A stretch of DNA of 7,058 bases from Clostridia bacterium (GCA_017507595.1 JAFWAM010000112.1:1-7058), one strand, 5' to 3'. Positions 1 to 5,786 are shown, numbered from the stretch's first letter. Translations and numbers: made by a program. The notes: a model not told the origin generated them from the sequence alone.

Positions 1-67
1 AGTCTGAAACTTCAAGATTGTAGGTGGCTTCCGGGATTGAAAGGTTTTCAATACTTACCGATTGCAC
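1..67 (-). other. Left-edge segment downstream of a consensus promoter; possible start of a leftward gene or structured RNA
   Basis: This segment lies just downstream of the perfect leftward promoter in repeat copy A, whose transcript should begin near position 80-81. The minus strand is open from a GTG at 65-67 to the window edge, reading VQSVSIENLSIPEATYNLEV and on, with a weak AAGG (74-77) six bases before that GTG. The same stretch can fold in the leftward RNA: ATTGAAA and TTTCAAT (36-42 and 46-52 on the plus strand) form a perfect 7-bp hairpin with a 3-base loop, nested inside possible CGG/CCG and GGTG/CACC pairs. The plus strand is also open from 1 to a TAA at 85-87, so the tail of a rightward gene is a third possibility. 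I do not recognise any product, and too little sequence is visible to choose. Confidence 0.3.
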
Positions 68-87
68 CAAAAGCCTTGGGTAATTAA

Positions 88-116
88 ATTATATCACAAC
101 AAAGAAAGCGTGTCAA
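88..116 (-). promoter_or_regulatory. Perfect-consensus SigA promoter in repeat copy A
   Basis: On the minus strand the -35 box TTGACA (111-116) is followed by a 17-base spacer and the -10 box TATAAT (88-93). Both hexamers are exact and the spacing is optimal. An A/T-rich tract upstream (about 120-150) could act as an UP element. Transcription would start near 80-81 and run off the left edge, so the driven gene or RNA is mostly outside the window. Confidence 0.85.
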
Positions 117-145
117 TAGGCGGAAATAATTTCGCAAAAAAATAT

Positions 146-187
146 AAAAAAGTAGACCTATACGCCCGTTATCGGACATATAGGCCT
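146..187 (-). terminator. Intrinsic terminator downstream of the Imm26-like gene (copy A)
   Basis: The arms 154-167 and 174-187 flank a 6-base loop (168-173). In leftward RNA all 14 positions can pair if G-U wobbles are allowed, and the hairpin is followed by a six-U tract (146-151). It lies 40 bases past the stop codon at 227. In rightward RNA the wobble positions become A-C mismatches, though a T-rich run also follows on that side (188-198). It is therefore best adapted to leftward transcription. Confidence 0.85.
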
Positions 188-226
188 TTTGTTTTTTTGA
201 AAAGCTTTAAGACTGATGATCAGCGG

Positions 227-847
227 TTAAATTTCCAACAGACTGGGATCAAGAATGGTTTCCATATAAATATTCTTGTGCAGTCCCCAATCACTCATGT
301 ATGCATAATCACCCAAAAACTTTGGTATGTGATCAATTGACGACCTATCAAGGTTCATTATAGCCCCTTTGTAAGGCGGCCTTGTGGCGTAGTCATCAGG
401 GCTGAAAAAACCGTAATCAAGCTTTTTTTCAAAACGAGTCAAAGGGACGTTCCCGACGTTTTCAAAAATGCCCCGTGACCAATGCTCTGAATGAACAAGG
501 CACGGTCCACAATCAAACATAAGATTGTCATAATCCGGATTGAAATCGTCTAAAGTTTTTTTATCGGTCTTATTCTTGAATATAAAGACAACGTTGAAGC
601 CCTCTTTGCTCCCTTGGTTGGTATAATCCCTGGTTTCTACGTCTGCGGCCAAGACCTTGCCATAATAATACACCTTACCGTTTAACGAACAAACAAAAAC
701 GTCGCCGGTACGGACGGGCTCTTTTGACCTTTTTAGCTTTTTTATCATCGAATAAGGCATTTTTTGAGCCAGCTCTAATTGTTCTTGCGTGAATTTCGAA
801 TAAAATTTATCAAATTTTTCGGCCATTAAATTACGTAAAACTTTCAT
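227..847 (-). CDS. Imm26-like immunity-type protein (206 aa)
   Basis: This is probably a cytoplasmic immunity protein of the Imm26 type, a family found near polymorphic toxins and in immunity arrays; the toxin it would neutralise is not visible here. A charged, probably helical N-terminus (1-42) leads into the family-like signature around residues 46-68 (TGDVFVCSLNGKVYYYGKVL). Next come a strand NVVFIF (85-90), LVHSEHW (117-123) and SRGIFENVGNVPL (124-136). There is no signal peptide or membrane segment. I chose the ATG at 845-847 because GGAGG (856-860) sits eight bases upstream; an ATG 33 bases further out has no ribosome site. The gene is a single unit with its own promoter candidate, a terminator just downstream, and repeats on both sides. 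It is visibly more AT-rich than the genes to its right, consistent with recent acquisition. The family call comes from recalled motif style, not a search. The gene itself is secure. Confidence 0.65.
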   Translation of the reverse strand: MKVLRNLMAEKFDKFYSKFTQEQLELAQKMPYSMIKKLKRSKEPVRTGDVFVCSLNGKVYYYGKVLAADVETRDYTNQGSKEGFNVVFIFKNKTDKKTLDDFNPDYDNLMFDCGPCLVHSEHWSRGIFENVGNVPLTRFEKKLDYGFFSPDDYATRPPYKGAIMNLDRSSIDHIPKFLGDYAYMSDWGLHKNIYMETILDPSLLEI

Positions 848-855
848 AATATATA

Positions 856-860
856 CCTCC
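856..860 (-). promoter_or_regulatory. Ribosome binding site that sets the start of the Imm26-like gene
   Basis: GGAGG on the minus strand lies eight bases upstream of the ATG at 845-847. The longer in-frame ATG at 878-880 lacks any purine-rich site before it, so this motif decides the start. Confidence 0.85.
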
Positions 861-894
861 ATATATTCTTGTTTGCCCATCTCATGGCTTCTAT

Positions 895-924
895 ATAATA
901 CTTGTTTTTTTCGCTAATACTCAA
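895..924 (-). promoter_or_regulatory. Proximal promoter candidate for the Imm26-like gene
   Basis: On the minus strand TTGAGT (919-924) and TATTAT (895-900) are separated by 18 bases. That is four of six and five of six matches to the SigA boxes. It would give a leader of about 40 bases. The far stronger promoter inside repeat copy B lies about 90 bases further upstream, so this gene may have two tandem promoters. Confidence 0.5.
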
Positions 925-985
925 TATTTTATTATATTCATTAGCTTTTAAGTTAATAATGCGATCAAAAGCCTTGGCAAATTAA

Positions 986-1014
986 ATTATATCACAACAA
1001 AAAAAGCGTGTCAA
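986..1014 (-). promoter_or_regulatory. Perfect-consensus SigA promoter in repeat copy B, driving the Imm26-like gene
   Basis: TTGACA (1009-1014), a 17-base spacer and TATAAT (986-991) lie on the minus strand, identical in both boxes to copy A. Transcription would start near 979, giving a leader of about 130 bases before the ATG at 845-847. Such a strong promoter on an immunity-type gene suggests constitutive high expression; that is an inference. Confidence 0.85.
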
Positions 1015-1042
1015 TAGGCGGAAATAATTTCGCAAAAAATAT

Positions 1043-1084
1043 AAAAAAGTAGGCCTATATGCCCGTTATTGGACATATAGGCCT
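1043..1084 (-). terminator. Intrinsic terminator of the M18 aminopeptidase gene (copy B)
   Basis: The arms 1051-1064 and 1071-1084 form a 14-bp stem with a 6-base loop. In leftward RNA a six-U tract follows (1043-1048). The stem starts about eight bases past the stop codon. In rightward RNA the stem has only one mismatch and is followed by a T-rich run (1084-1093), so it may work in both directions. Confidence 0.9.
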
Positions 1085-1091
1085 TTTGTTT

Positions 1092-2477
1092 TTAGTCAAG
1101 ATAGAAGCACTTGAAGGCTTTGTGGGTTTCGTAAATGTCCTTTTTGGAGATTACCTCCATAGGAGAGTGCATTGACAAAACGGGTACGCCGACGTCGATG
1201 GTGTCGATGTTGTGGTTTGCGACGTATTTGGCGATGGTTCCGCCGCCGCCTGCGTCTACCCTGCCAAGCTCGCCGGTCTGCCAGACGATGCCGTTTTTGT
1301 CCATGATCCGACGGATTTTGGCAACGAGCTCTGCACTGGCGTCGCTGGTGCCGCCCTTACCCCTGGAGCCCGTGTACTTGCAGATGGCAACGCCGCCGTT
1401 GAGGTAGGTGGAGTTGTTCTTTTCGTAAACGTCGGGATAAAGTGGGTCAAAGGCTGCGGTAACGTCAGCGGAAAGACAGGTTGAGTTCATCTTTACCCTG
1501 TTGCGGTTGGCCTTGAAAAAGTCGCAGACCTCGTCAAGAAGATCGTACATAACCGAGCATTGAGAGCCCGTTACACCGTCGGAGCCGACCTCCTCCTTAT
1601 CGGAAAGTAGAGCAAAGCAGGTGTATGGGGAGCTTTCGCTTTCCAAAAAGGCGGTGACGGTTGGATACGCGCATACCCTGTCGTCGTGGCCGTAGGCTGC
1701 AATAAGAGATCTGTCAAGACCAAGGTCACGGGCGTTTTGGGCGGGAACGGCACAAAGCTCTGCCGAAACAAAATCCTTTTCGGTAACGCCGTATTTGTCG
1801 TTTAAAAGCTTTAAGATATTAAGCTTTACACCCTTGTCGGCGTCCTCGGAAATGGAGTCTGTGCCGATAAGGATGTTTAAGCCCTCTCCCTTAAAGGCTG
1901 TGGCAAGGGGCTTTTGGGACTGCTCTGCCGCAAGGTGGGGTAAAAGGTCTGTTATACAGAAGATGGGATCCCTTAGGTCGGAGCCAATATTGACGTCAAC
2001 CGTCTGTCCGTCAGCCTTTATCATAACGCCGTGAAGGGCAAGGGGTACGGTGGTCCACTGGTATTTTCTTATGCCGCCGTAATAGTGGGTCTTTAAAAAG
2101 GCCATGCTGTCCTGCTCGTAAAGGGGGTTTTGCTTAAGGTCAAGGCGGGGTGAGTCAATGTGGGCGCCGACGATCTTTACGCCGTCCTCGAGGGGGCGGG
2201 TGCCGATGCGGAATGCGCAAAGGGATTTGTCACGGTTGTTAAAGTAATATTTACCGCCGACGGTAAGGGTATCCCCAAAGCTGAAGGGGGTGTAGCCGGC
2301 CTTTTCTAAAATGGCGACCGTGTATTTTACAGCTTCACGCTCGGTCTTGGAGTTATCAATAAACTTTTTGTAGCCCTCGCAATAATCGGTGACGGCCTTG
2401 CCGCCGCTTACTGCGCTCAAGCTTTCCTTTTTAAAGGTAAGATCCTTTTTTAATGCGTCTAATTCTTTTTTCTTCAT
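1092..2477 (-). CDS. M18 family metallo-aminopeptidase (461 aa)
   Basis: This is a cytoplasmic zinc aminopeptidase of MEROPS family M18 (aspartyl aminopeptidase / yeast Ape1 type), which removes N-terminal, often acidic, residues from peptides. The metal-site motifs are complete and in order: AHIDSP with His106, YGHDDR with Asp265/266, SDKEEVGSDG with the catalytic and ligand Glu295/296, SADV with Asp338, and SMHSPME with His437. A glycine-rich segment (GRVDAGGGGT, 406-414) is also present. The length fits full-length bacterial M18 enzymes. I chose the ATG at 2475-2477 because AGAGG (2484-2488) lies six bases upstream. The reading frame extends 25 codons further, but that extension covers the promoter and is low-complexity. 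There is no signal peptide. The gene is divergent from the M42 peptidase and ends in its own terminator. The family is secure; exact substrate preference cannot be read from the sequence. Confidence 0.93.
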   Translation of the reverse strand: MKKKELDALKKDLTFKKESLSAVSGGKAVTDYCEGYKKFIDNSKTEREAVKYTVAILEKAGYTPFSFGDTLTVGGKYYFNNRDKSLCAFRIGTRPLEDGVKIVGAHIDSPRLDLKQNPLYEQDSMAFLKTHYYGGIRKYQWTTVPLALHGVMIKADGQTVDVNIGSDLRDPIFCITDLLPHLAAEQSQKPLATAFKGEGLNILIGTDSISEDADKGVKLNILKLLNDKYGVTEKDFVSAELCAVPAQNARDLGLDRSLIAAYGHDDRVCAYPTVTAFLESESSPYTCFALLSDKEEVGSDGVTGSQCSVMYDLLDEVCDFFKANRNRVKMNSTCLSADVTAAFDPLYPDVYEKNNSTYLNGGVAICKYTGSRGKGGTSDASAELVAKIRRIMDKNGIVWQTGELGRVDAGGGGTIAKYVANHNIDTIDVGVPVLSMHSPMEVISKKDIYETHKAFKCFYLD

Positions 2478-2483
2478 AAGATA

Positions 2484-2488
2484 CCTCT
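2484..2488 (-). promoter_or_regulatory. Ribosome binding site that sets the M18 start
   Basis: AGAGG on the minus strand lies six bases before the ATG at 2475-2477. This supports the shorter 461-residue protein over the 486-residue frame. Confidence 0.75.
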
Positions 2489-2523
2489 GAAAAATGCTGT
2501 AAGCATAAAATATTTTATAACTT

Positions 2524-2552
2524 ATTTTAACAAGATTTTGTCGGGAAATCAA
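2524..2552 (-). promoter_or_regulatory. Promoter of the M18 aminopeptidase gene
   Basis: On the minus strand TTGATT (2547-2552), a 17-base spacer and TAAAAT (2524-2529) match the SigA boxes at four of six and five of six positions. The predicted start near 2517 gives a leader of about 40 bases. Confidence 0.6.
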
Positions 2553-2582
2553 CAGTTTAGGGGCAAGAAAAGGCTTTTTGAC

Positions 2583-2611
2583 TTGATTTAATAAGTAAAA
2601 AGGAATATAAT
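2583..2611 (+). promoter_or_regulatory. Promoter of the M42 peptidase - MATE unit
   Basis: TTGATT (2583-2588), a 17-base spacer and an exact TATAAT (2606-2611) lie on the plus strand. An overlapping TTGACT (2578-2583) is too far from the -10 box. The leader would be about 25 bases. The -35 boxes of this and the M18 promoter are only 30 bases apart and back to back, so one bound regulator could affect both. Confidence 0.7.
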
Positions 2612-2642
2612 TATCTTAATATATAAAAATTGAGGTTTTTTT

Positions 2643-3677
2643 ATGATAAATTTTGATTACGCGCGCCTTGCTGCGGAAAAATGCTGCCGACTTTTGGAAA
2701 TTGACTCCCCCACGGGGTTTACCGACAGGGCGGCAGAGTGGGTTGAAAGGGAGTTTGCTAAGTTGGGATACAGGACGGAAAAAACCGTGAAGGGCGGCGT
2801 GCTTGTCGATCTTGGCGGCGAGGGCCAAGGGGTCCTTTTGGAGGCCCATACCGATACCCTTGGGGCTATGGTTGCCGAAATAAAGGCAAGCGGAAGGCTG
2901 AAGGTAACTGCCCTTGGAGGCATGAACGCCAATAACGGCGAAACGGAAAACGTGAAAATTTACACACGCGACGGGAAAATTTACGAGGGTACGCTGCAGC
3001 TGGTCAACCCGTCCATCCACGTCAACGGCCAGTACGGCGACGTGAAAAGATCCTTTGATACCACAGAGGTAGTCATCGACGAAAAGGTGGAGTGCAAAAA
3101 GGACGCCTCAGCCCTTGGCATTGAGGTGGGCGATATGGTGTGCTTTGACCCGAGGACACGGATAACCGCGTCCGGATATATAAAAAGCCGCTTCCTTGAC
3201 GATAAGCTTTCTGTGGGGATACTTTACGCCCTGGCAAAATACTTAAAGGACCAATCGGTCAATCTGTCACGCCACGTTTATATCCACGTGACGGTTTACG
3301 AGGAGGTCGGGCACGGCGGGTCTGCTTCCGTCCCACAAGGGGTCACGGAGGTGGTAAGCGTTGACATGGGCTGTGTTGGGGAAGGACTTTCCTGCACGGA
3401 GAGAAAGGTTTCTATCTGTGCAAAGGACTCCGGCGGGCCCTATTCCTACGACGTGGTAGGAAAGCTTATTGATGCCGCCAAAAAAAGTGGGGCTGATTAC
3501 GCAGTGGACGTTTATCCCCATTACGGATCGGACGTTGAGGCGACCTTAAGGGCGGGCAACGACGTAAAGCACGGACTTTTGGGGCCGGGCGTATTTGCAA
3601 GTCACGGCTATGAAAGAAGCCATCTTGACGGTGTTTTGAACACCTTGAAAACCCTTGAATTTTATCTCAAAGGTTAA
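2643..3677 (+). CDS. M42 family metallopeptidase (344 aa)
   Basis: This is a cytoplasmic di-metal aminopeptidase of MEROPS family M42 (TET / glutamyl-aminopeptidase group; some members carry an old 'endoglucanase' label). The metal and catalytic residues are all present: His69 and Asp71 in AHTDT, the Asp186-Asp187 pair in RFLDDK, Glu220/Glu221 in VYEEVGHGGS, Asp241 in SVDMGC, and His321 in ASHGYERSH. A PDZ-like insert occupies roughly residues 75-175, as is usual in the family. The length is normal. TGAGG (2631-2635), seven bases before the ATG, supports the start. EEVGHGGS replaces the more familiar EEVGxRGA, marking a subgroup whose substrate I cannot name. It is divergent from the M18 gene and lies 68 bases upstream of the MATE gene on the same strand. 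Confidence 0.92.
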   Translation: MINFDYARLAAEKCCRLLEIDSPTGFTDRAAEWVEREFAKLGYRTEKTVKGGVLVDLGGEGQGVLLEAHTDTLGAMVAEIKASGRLKVTALGGMNANNGETENVKIYTRDGKIYEGTLQLVNPSIHVNGQYGDVKRSFDTTEVVIDEKVECKKDASALGIEVGDMVCFDPRTRITASGYIKSRFLDDKLSVGILYALAKYLKDQSVNLSRHVYIHVTVYEEVGHGGSASVPQGVTEVVSVDMGCVGEGLSCTERKVSICAKDSGGPYSYDVVGKLIDAAKKSGADYAVDVYPHYGSDVEATLRAGNDVKHGLLGPGVFASHGYERSHLDGVLNTLKTLEFYLKG

Positions 3678-3703
3678 AAAATAAGAAAACACGGGGCAAA
3701 AAT

Positions 3704-3725
3704 GGCCGATAATCGGCTTATAGCC
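3704..3725 (+). other. Hairpin between the M42 and MATE genes, sharing the local terminator core
   Basis: GCCGA (3705-3709) and TCGGC (3713-3717) form a 5-bp stem with a 3-base loop, and TGGC/GCCA can close an outer helix. The sequence matches the terminator loop at 5125-5146 in most positions, including GATAAY and TATAG. No clean U-tract follows (CACACTTTTG), so it looks like a weak or degenerate terminator, or an RNA-stability element, rather than a full stop. It would modulate MATE expression if the two genes are co-transcribed. Confidence 0.5.
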
Positions 3726-3745
3726 ACACTTTTGAAGGAAACGAA

Positions 3746-5095
3746 ATGAACGCAGTTGAGAAACATTACAAAAAAATGACGGAGACGCCCGTCCATAAGC
3801 TTATCTTAAGGCTGGGACTGCCGACAACCGTTTCCATGCTGATAACCAACGTTTATAACCTGACGGATACCTACTTTGTAGGCACCCTTGGGGAAAGCGC
3901 ACAGGGGGCCACGGGGGTACTGTTTACCCTGCAGGCAATAATACAGGCCTTTGCCTTTATGCTTGGGCACGGGTCGGGAACGTACGTATCCAAGGCCCTT
4001 GCCGAAAAAAACGGGAAAGAGGCCTCAAGGTATTCTTCAACGGCATTTTTCACGGGCGGGACAATAGGTATATTGATACTTACCCTTGGCATGATCTTTA
4101 TGAATCCCTTTTTGAGGCTTTTGGGCTCCAGCGAGACCATACTGCCCCACGCAAGGGATTACTGTTTGTGGGTGCTTGTCGCCTGCCCCTTTATGATATG
4201 CTCGCTTATACTTAACAACAATTTAAGGTACGAGGGCATGGCGATATACTCCATGGTGGGGCTGACAATAGGCGGCGTCCTTAATATCTTCGGGGACTTT
4301 TTGCTTATACGTATATTAAAAATGGGCGTGTTTGGGGCAGGACTTGCCACGGCCACGTCACAGGTGGTAAGCTTTTTGATCCTTTTGATACTTTACGTCA
4401 AAAAATCCTCGGCAAAAATCACACCAAAGGCGTTTACCTTTGATTTTGCCGTTCACCTTAATATAGTAAAGGGCGGCCTCCCCTCACTTATAAGGCAAGG
4501 ACTTGCTTCACTTTCTAACGGCATACTCAACAACCTTGCAAAGCCCTTTGGGGATGCGGCCATTGCGGCGATATCCGTGGTCAACAGGTTTTCCTCACTG
4601 GTCCTTGCAATAGGCATTGGCATCGGTCAGGGCTTTCAGCCCGTGGCGGCCTTTAACTACAGCGCAGGCATGTATAAAAGGGTCAAAAAGGGTTTGCTTT
4701 TTACCTGGGGATTTTCAACGGTGCTTGTGTCGGTCATATCCGTGTTTGGCATTATTTTTGCGCCGCAGATAATATGGGTCTTCCAGAAAAACCAGTCGGT
4801 AATAGACATTGGGGCGACGGCGTTGAGGTTTGCATCCGTTGGGCTGATGTTTTTATCCTCGTCGACCTGCGCCAATATGCTTTTCCAAAGCATACGAAGG
4901 GCGGGGGTTGCGTCCCTTCTTGCAATGCTCAGATCGGGGCTTATCTTTATACCCGTGCTTATTTTGGGACACCACTTTTTTGCCCTTTTGGGCATACAGG
5001 CAGCCCAGGGCATCGCTGACGTTTTGTCGGGGCTGATAAGCATACCCTTTGCCATCCACTTTTTAAAAACCGATCATAAAGATAGCAATATCTGA
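3746..5095 (+). CDS. MATE family multidrug/cation efflux transporter (449 aa)
   Basis: This is a polytopic inner-membrane antiporter of the MATE superfamily, closest in style to the DinF/MepA branch, which exports cationic drugs or metabolites in exchange for Na+ or H+. The protein shows the two-fold MATE repeat, roughly residues 16-218 and 235-440, with about twelve hydrophobic segments. The first helix carries the family-typical NVYNLTDTYFVG (35-46) with Asp41. The second half has GIGQGFQPVAAFNYSAG (292-308), the usual glycine-rich stretch. The length matches MepA-like proteins. The start is supported by AAGGAA (3735-3740), five bases before the ATG. The short charged C-terminus (KTDHKDSN) is cytoplasmic. 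It follows the M42 gene after 68 bases with no promoter that I can see, so co-transcription is likely. It ends 15 bases before a strong terminator. The substrate cannot be inferred. Confidence 0.92.
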   Translation: MNAVEKHYKKMTETPVHKLILRLGLPTTVSMLITNVYNLTDTYFVGTLGESAQGATGVLFTLQAIIQAFAFMLGHGSGTYVSKALAEKNGKEASRYSSTAFFTGGTIGILILTLGMIFMNPFLRLLGSSETILPHARDYCLWVLVACPFMICSLILNNNLRYEGMAIYSMVGLTIGGVLNIFGDFLLIRILKMGVFGAGLATATSQVVSFLILLILYVKKSSAKITPKAFTFDFAVHLNIVKGGLPSLIRQGLASLSNGILNNLAKPFGDAAIAAISVVNRFSSLVLAIGIGIGQGFQPVAAFNYSAGMYKRVKKGLLFTWGFSTVLVSVISVFGIIFAPQIIWVFQKNQSVIDIGATALRFASVGLMFLSSSTCANMLFQSIRRAGVASLLAMLRSGLIFIPVLILGHHFFALLGIQAAQGIADVLSGLISIPFAIHFLKTDHKDSNI

Positions 5096-5110
5096 TACAA
5101 AAACAACAAA

Positions 5111-5154
5111 AAACCCGTCTTTTTGGCCGATAACCGACCTATAGACGGGTTTTT
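5111..5154 (+). terminator. Bidirectional terminator between the convergent MATE and tdk genes
   Basis: AAACCCGTCT (5111-5120) and AGACGGGTTT (5143-5152) form a perfect 10-bp stem around a 22-base loop, and the loop contains a second small hairpin (GGCCG...CCGACC). Runs of T follow on the plus strand and of A precede it, so both transcripts get a U-tail. It lies 15 bases past the MATE stop codon and 26 bases past the tdk stop codon, and serves both genes. Confidence 0.9.
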
Positions 5155-5180
5155 ATTATTTTCTTTAATTACGATCAGCT

Positions 5181-5762
5181 TTATGACTGCTGCTCACGCT
5201 GCTTTTTGAGCCAGCACTTTCTGCACATGGCAACGTACCTGTCGTTGCCGCCCAAAACCACCTGGTCGCCTTTAAAGACCACGTTGCCGTTGTCGTCAAG
5301 ACGGGCGTTGACCGTTGCCTTTGAGCCGCACTTGCAGACAGATTTGATTTCGGAAACCGATTGGGCGATCTCGAAAAGGCGCTTACTGCCGGCAAAAAGG
5401 TGGGTGGTAAAGTCTGTTGCAAGACCGAAGCAGAGAACGGGACGGTTGAACTCCATAACGATATCCCCAAGCTGATCGACCTGCTCAGGCTCTAAAAACT
5501 GACATTCGTCAACGATAACGACCTGACAGTCGGAGTATTCTTCCTTGTAAAGCTTGAAAATATCGCAATCCTTTGCAACGGGGATGCAAGGGGCCTCCAG
5601 CCCGATCCTTGAGCGCACGACCGCCGCCCCGTCACGGGTATCAATGGCGGGCTTTAAAAGTAAAACCTTCATATTGCGCTCTTCATAGTTGAATTTTGTG
5701 ATAAGGGCCTGGGCTGTTTTTGAGCAACCCATGGCGCCGTATTTAAAGTATAATTTTGCCAT
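5181..5762 (-). CDS. tdk: Thymidine kinase, class II / TK1-like (193 aa)
   Basis: This cytoplasmic enzyme phosphorylates thymidine (and deoxyuridine) with ATP to dTMP in pyrimidine salvage. Visible features are a Walker A loop GAMGCSKT (9-16), Walker B and catalytic region VIVDECQFL (82-90) with Glu86, the lasso-domain zinc cysteines Cys143, Cys145, Cys180 and Cys183, and the nucleoside-binding stretch GGNDRYVAMC (171-180). The length is normal for bacterial Tdk. Two small departures from the E. coli pattern are Ser14 in the usual P-loop glycine position before the lysine, and GLATDF (113-118) in place of GLRTDF. All catalytic elements remain, so I expect an active enzyme. AAGGTG (5767-5772) lies four bases upstream of the ATG. 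The gap to the upstream pdp gene is only 24 bases, so they form one operon, ended by the terminator at 5111-5154. Confidence 0.95.
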   Translation of the reverse strand: MAKLYFKYGAMGCSKTAQALITKFNYEERNMKVLLLKPAIDTRDGAAVVRSRIGLEAPCIPVAKDCDIFKLYKEEYSDCQVVIVDECQFLEPEQVDQLGDIVMEFNRPVLCFGLATDFTTHLFAGSKRLFEIAQSVSEIKSVCKCGSKATVNARLDDNGNVVFKGDQVVLGGNDRYVAMCRKCWLKKQREQQS

Positions 5763-5786
5763 TTTTCACCTTTTGTTAACTTTGTT

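Larger units (their letters stand above)
68..196 (-). repeat. Direct repeat copy A (terminator plus promoter module)
   Basis: This 129-bp block aligns with 966-1093 with six substitutions and one single-base indel (7 versus 6 A's after the shared CGC), about 95% identity. Read leftward it contains, in order, a hairpin terminator, an AT-rich stretch, and a TTGACA-N17-TATAAT promoter. It lies just downstream of the Imm26-like gene and ends abruptly next to the possible GTG at 65-67. With copy B it brackets the immunity-like gene. The two copies could come from tandem duplication of an intergenic region or from homologous insertion of a cassette. No terminal inverted repeats or transposase are visible. 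Confidence 0.9.
966..1093 (-). repeat. Direct repeat copy B (terminator plus promoter module)
   Basis: This is the partner of the block at 68-196. Read leftward it starts inside the stop codon of the M18 peptidase, passes through that gene's terminator, and ends with a perfect promoter aimed at the Imm26-like gene. Substitutions relative to copy A fall at two adjacent bases near the left end, once in the promoter spacer, and three times in the hairpin; none touches a promoter hexamer. Confidence 0.9.

Noticed and set aside
1..81. 6S RNA, SRP RNA or a known riboswitch downstream of the copy A promoter
   Set aside because: A strong promoter and hairpins made this tempting, but no diagnostic core sequence of those RNAs is recognisable, and the first helix is local rather than a long closing stem.
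62..340. Plus-strand open frame of 92 codons
   Set aside because: It runs through the repeat's promoter and terminator and then antisense across the 3' end of the Imm26-like gene, and has no ribosome site. It is a chance frame.
848..880. Longer start for the Imm26-like gene at the ATG 878-880
   Set aside because: There is no ribosome binding site before it, whereas GGAGG precedes the ATG at 845-847 at good spacing.
68..1093. Insertion sequence or CRISPR as the explanation for the repeated block
   Set aside because: There are only two long copies, no terminal inverted repeats, no transposase and no spacer periodicity. The content is a terminator and promoter.
2478..2552. 25-codon N-terminal extension of the M18 peptidase
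   Set aside because: The extension overlaps the likely promoter and lacks a ribosome site. The ATG at 2475-2477 has AGAGG six bases upstream.
2616..3020. Minus-strand open frame of 134 codons opposite the M42 gene
   Set aside because: It is an antisense shadow of a clear metallopeptidase with intact catalytic motifs, and has no ribosome site.
4657..5055. Minus-strand open frame of 132 codons opposite the MATE gene
   Set aside because: It is the complement of the transporter's second half, with no independent start signals or recognisable domain.
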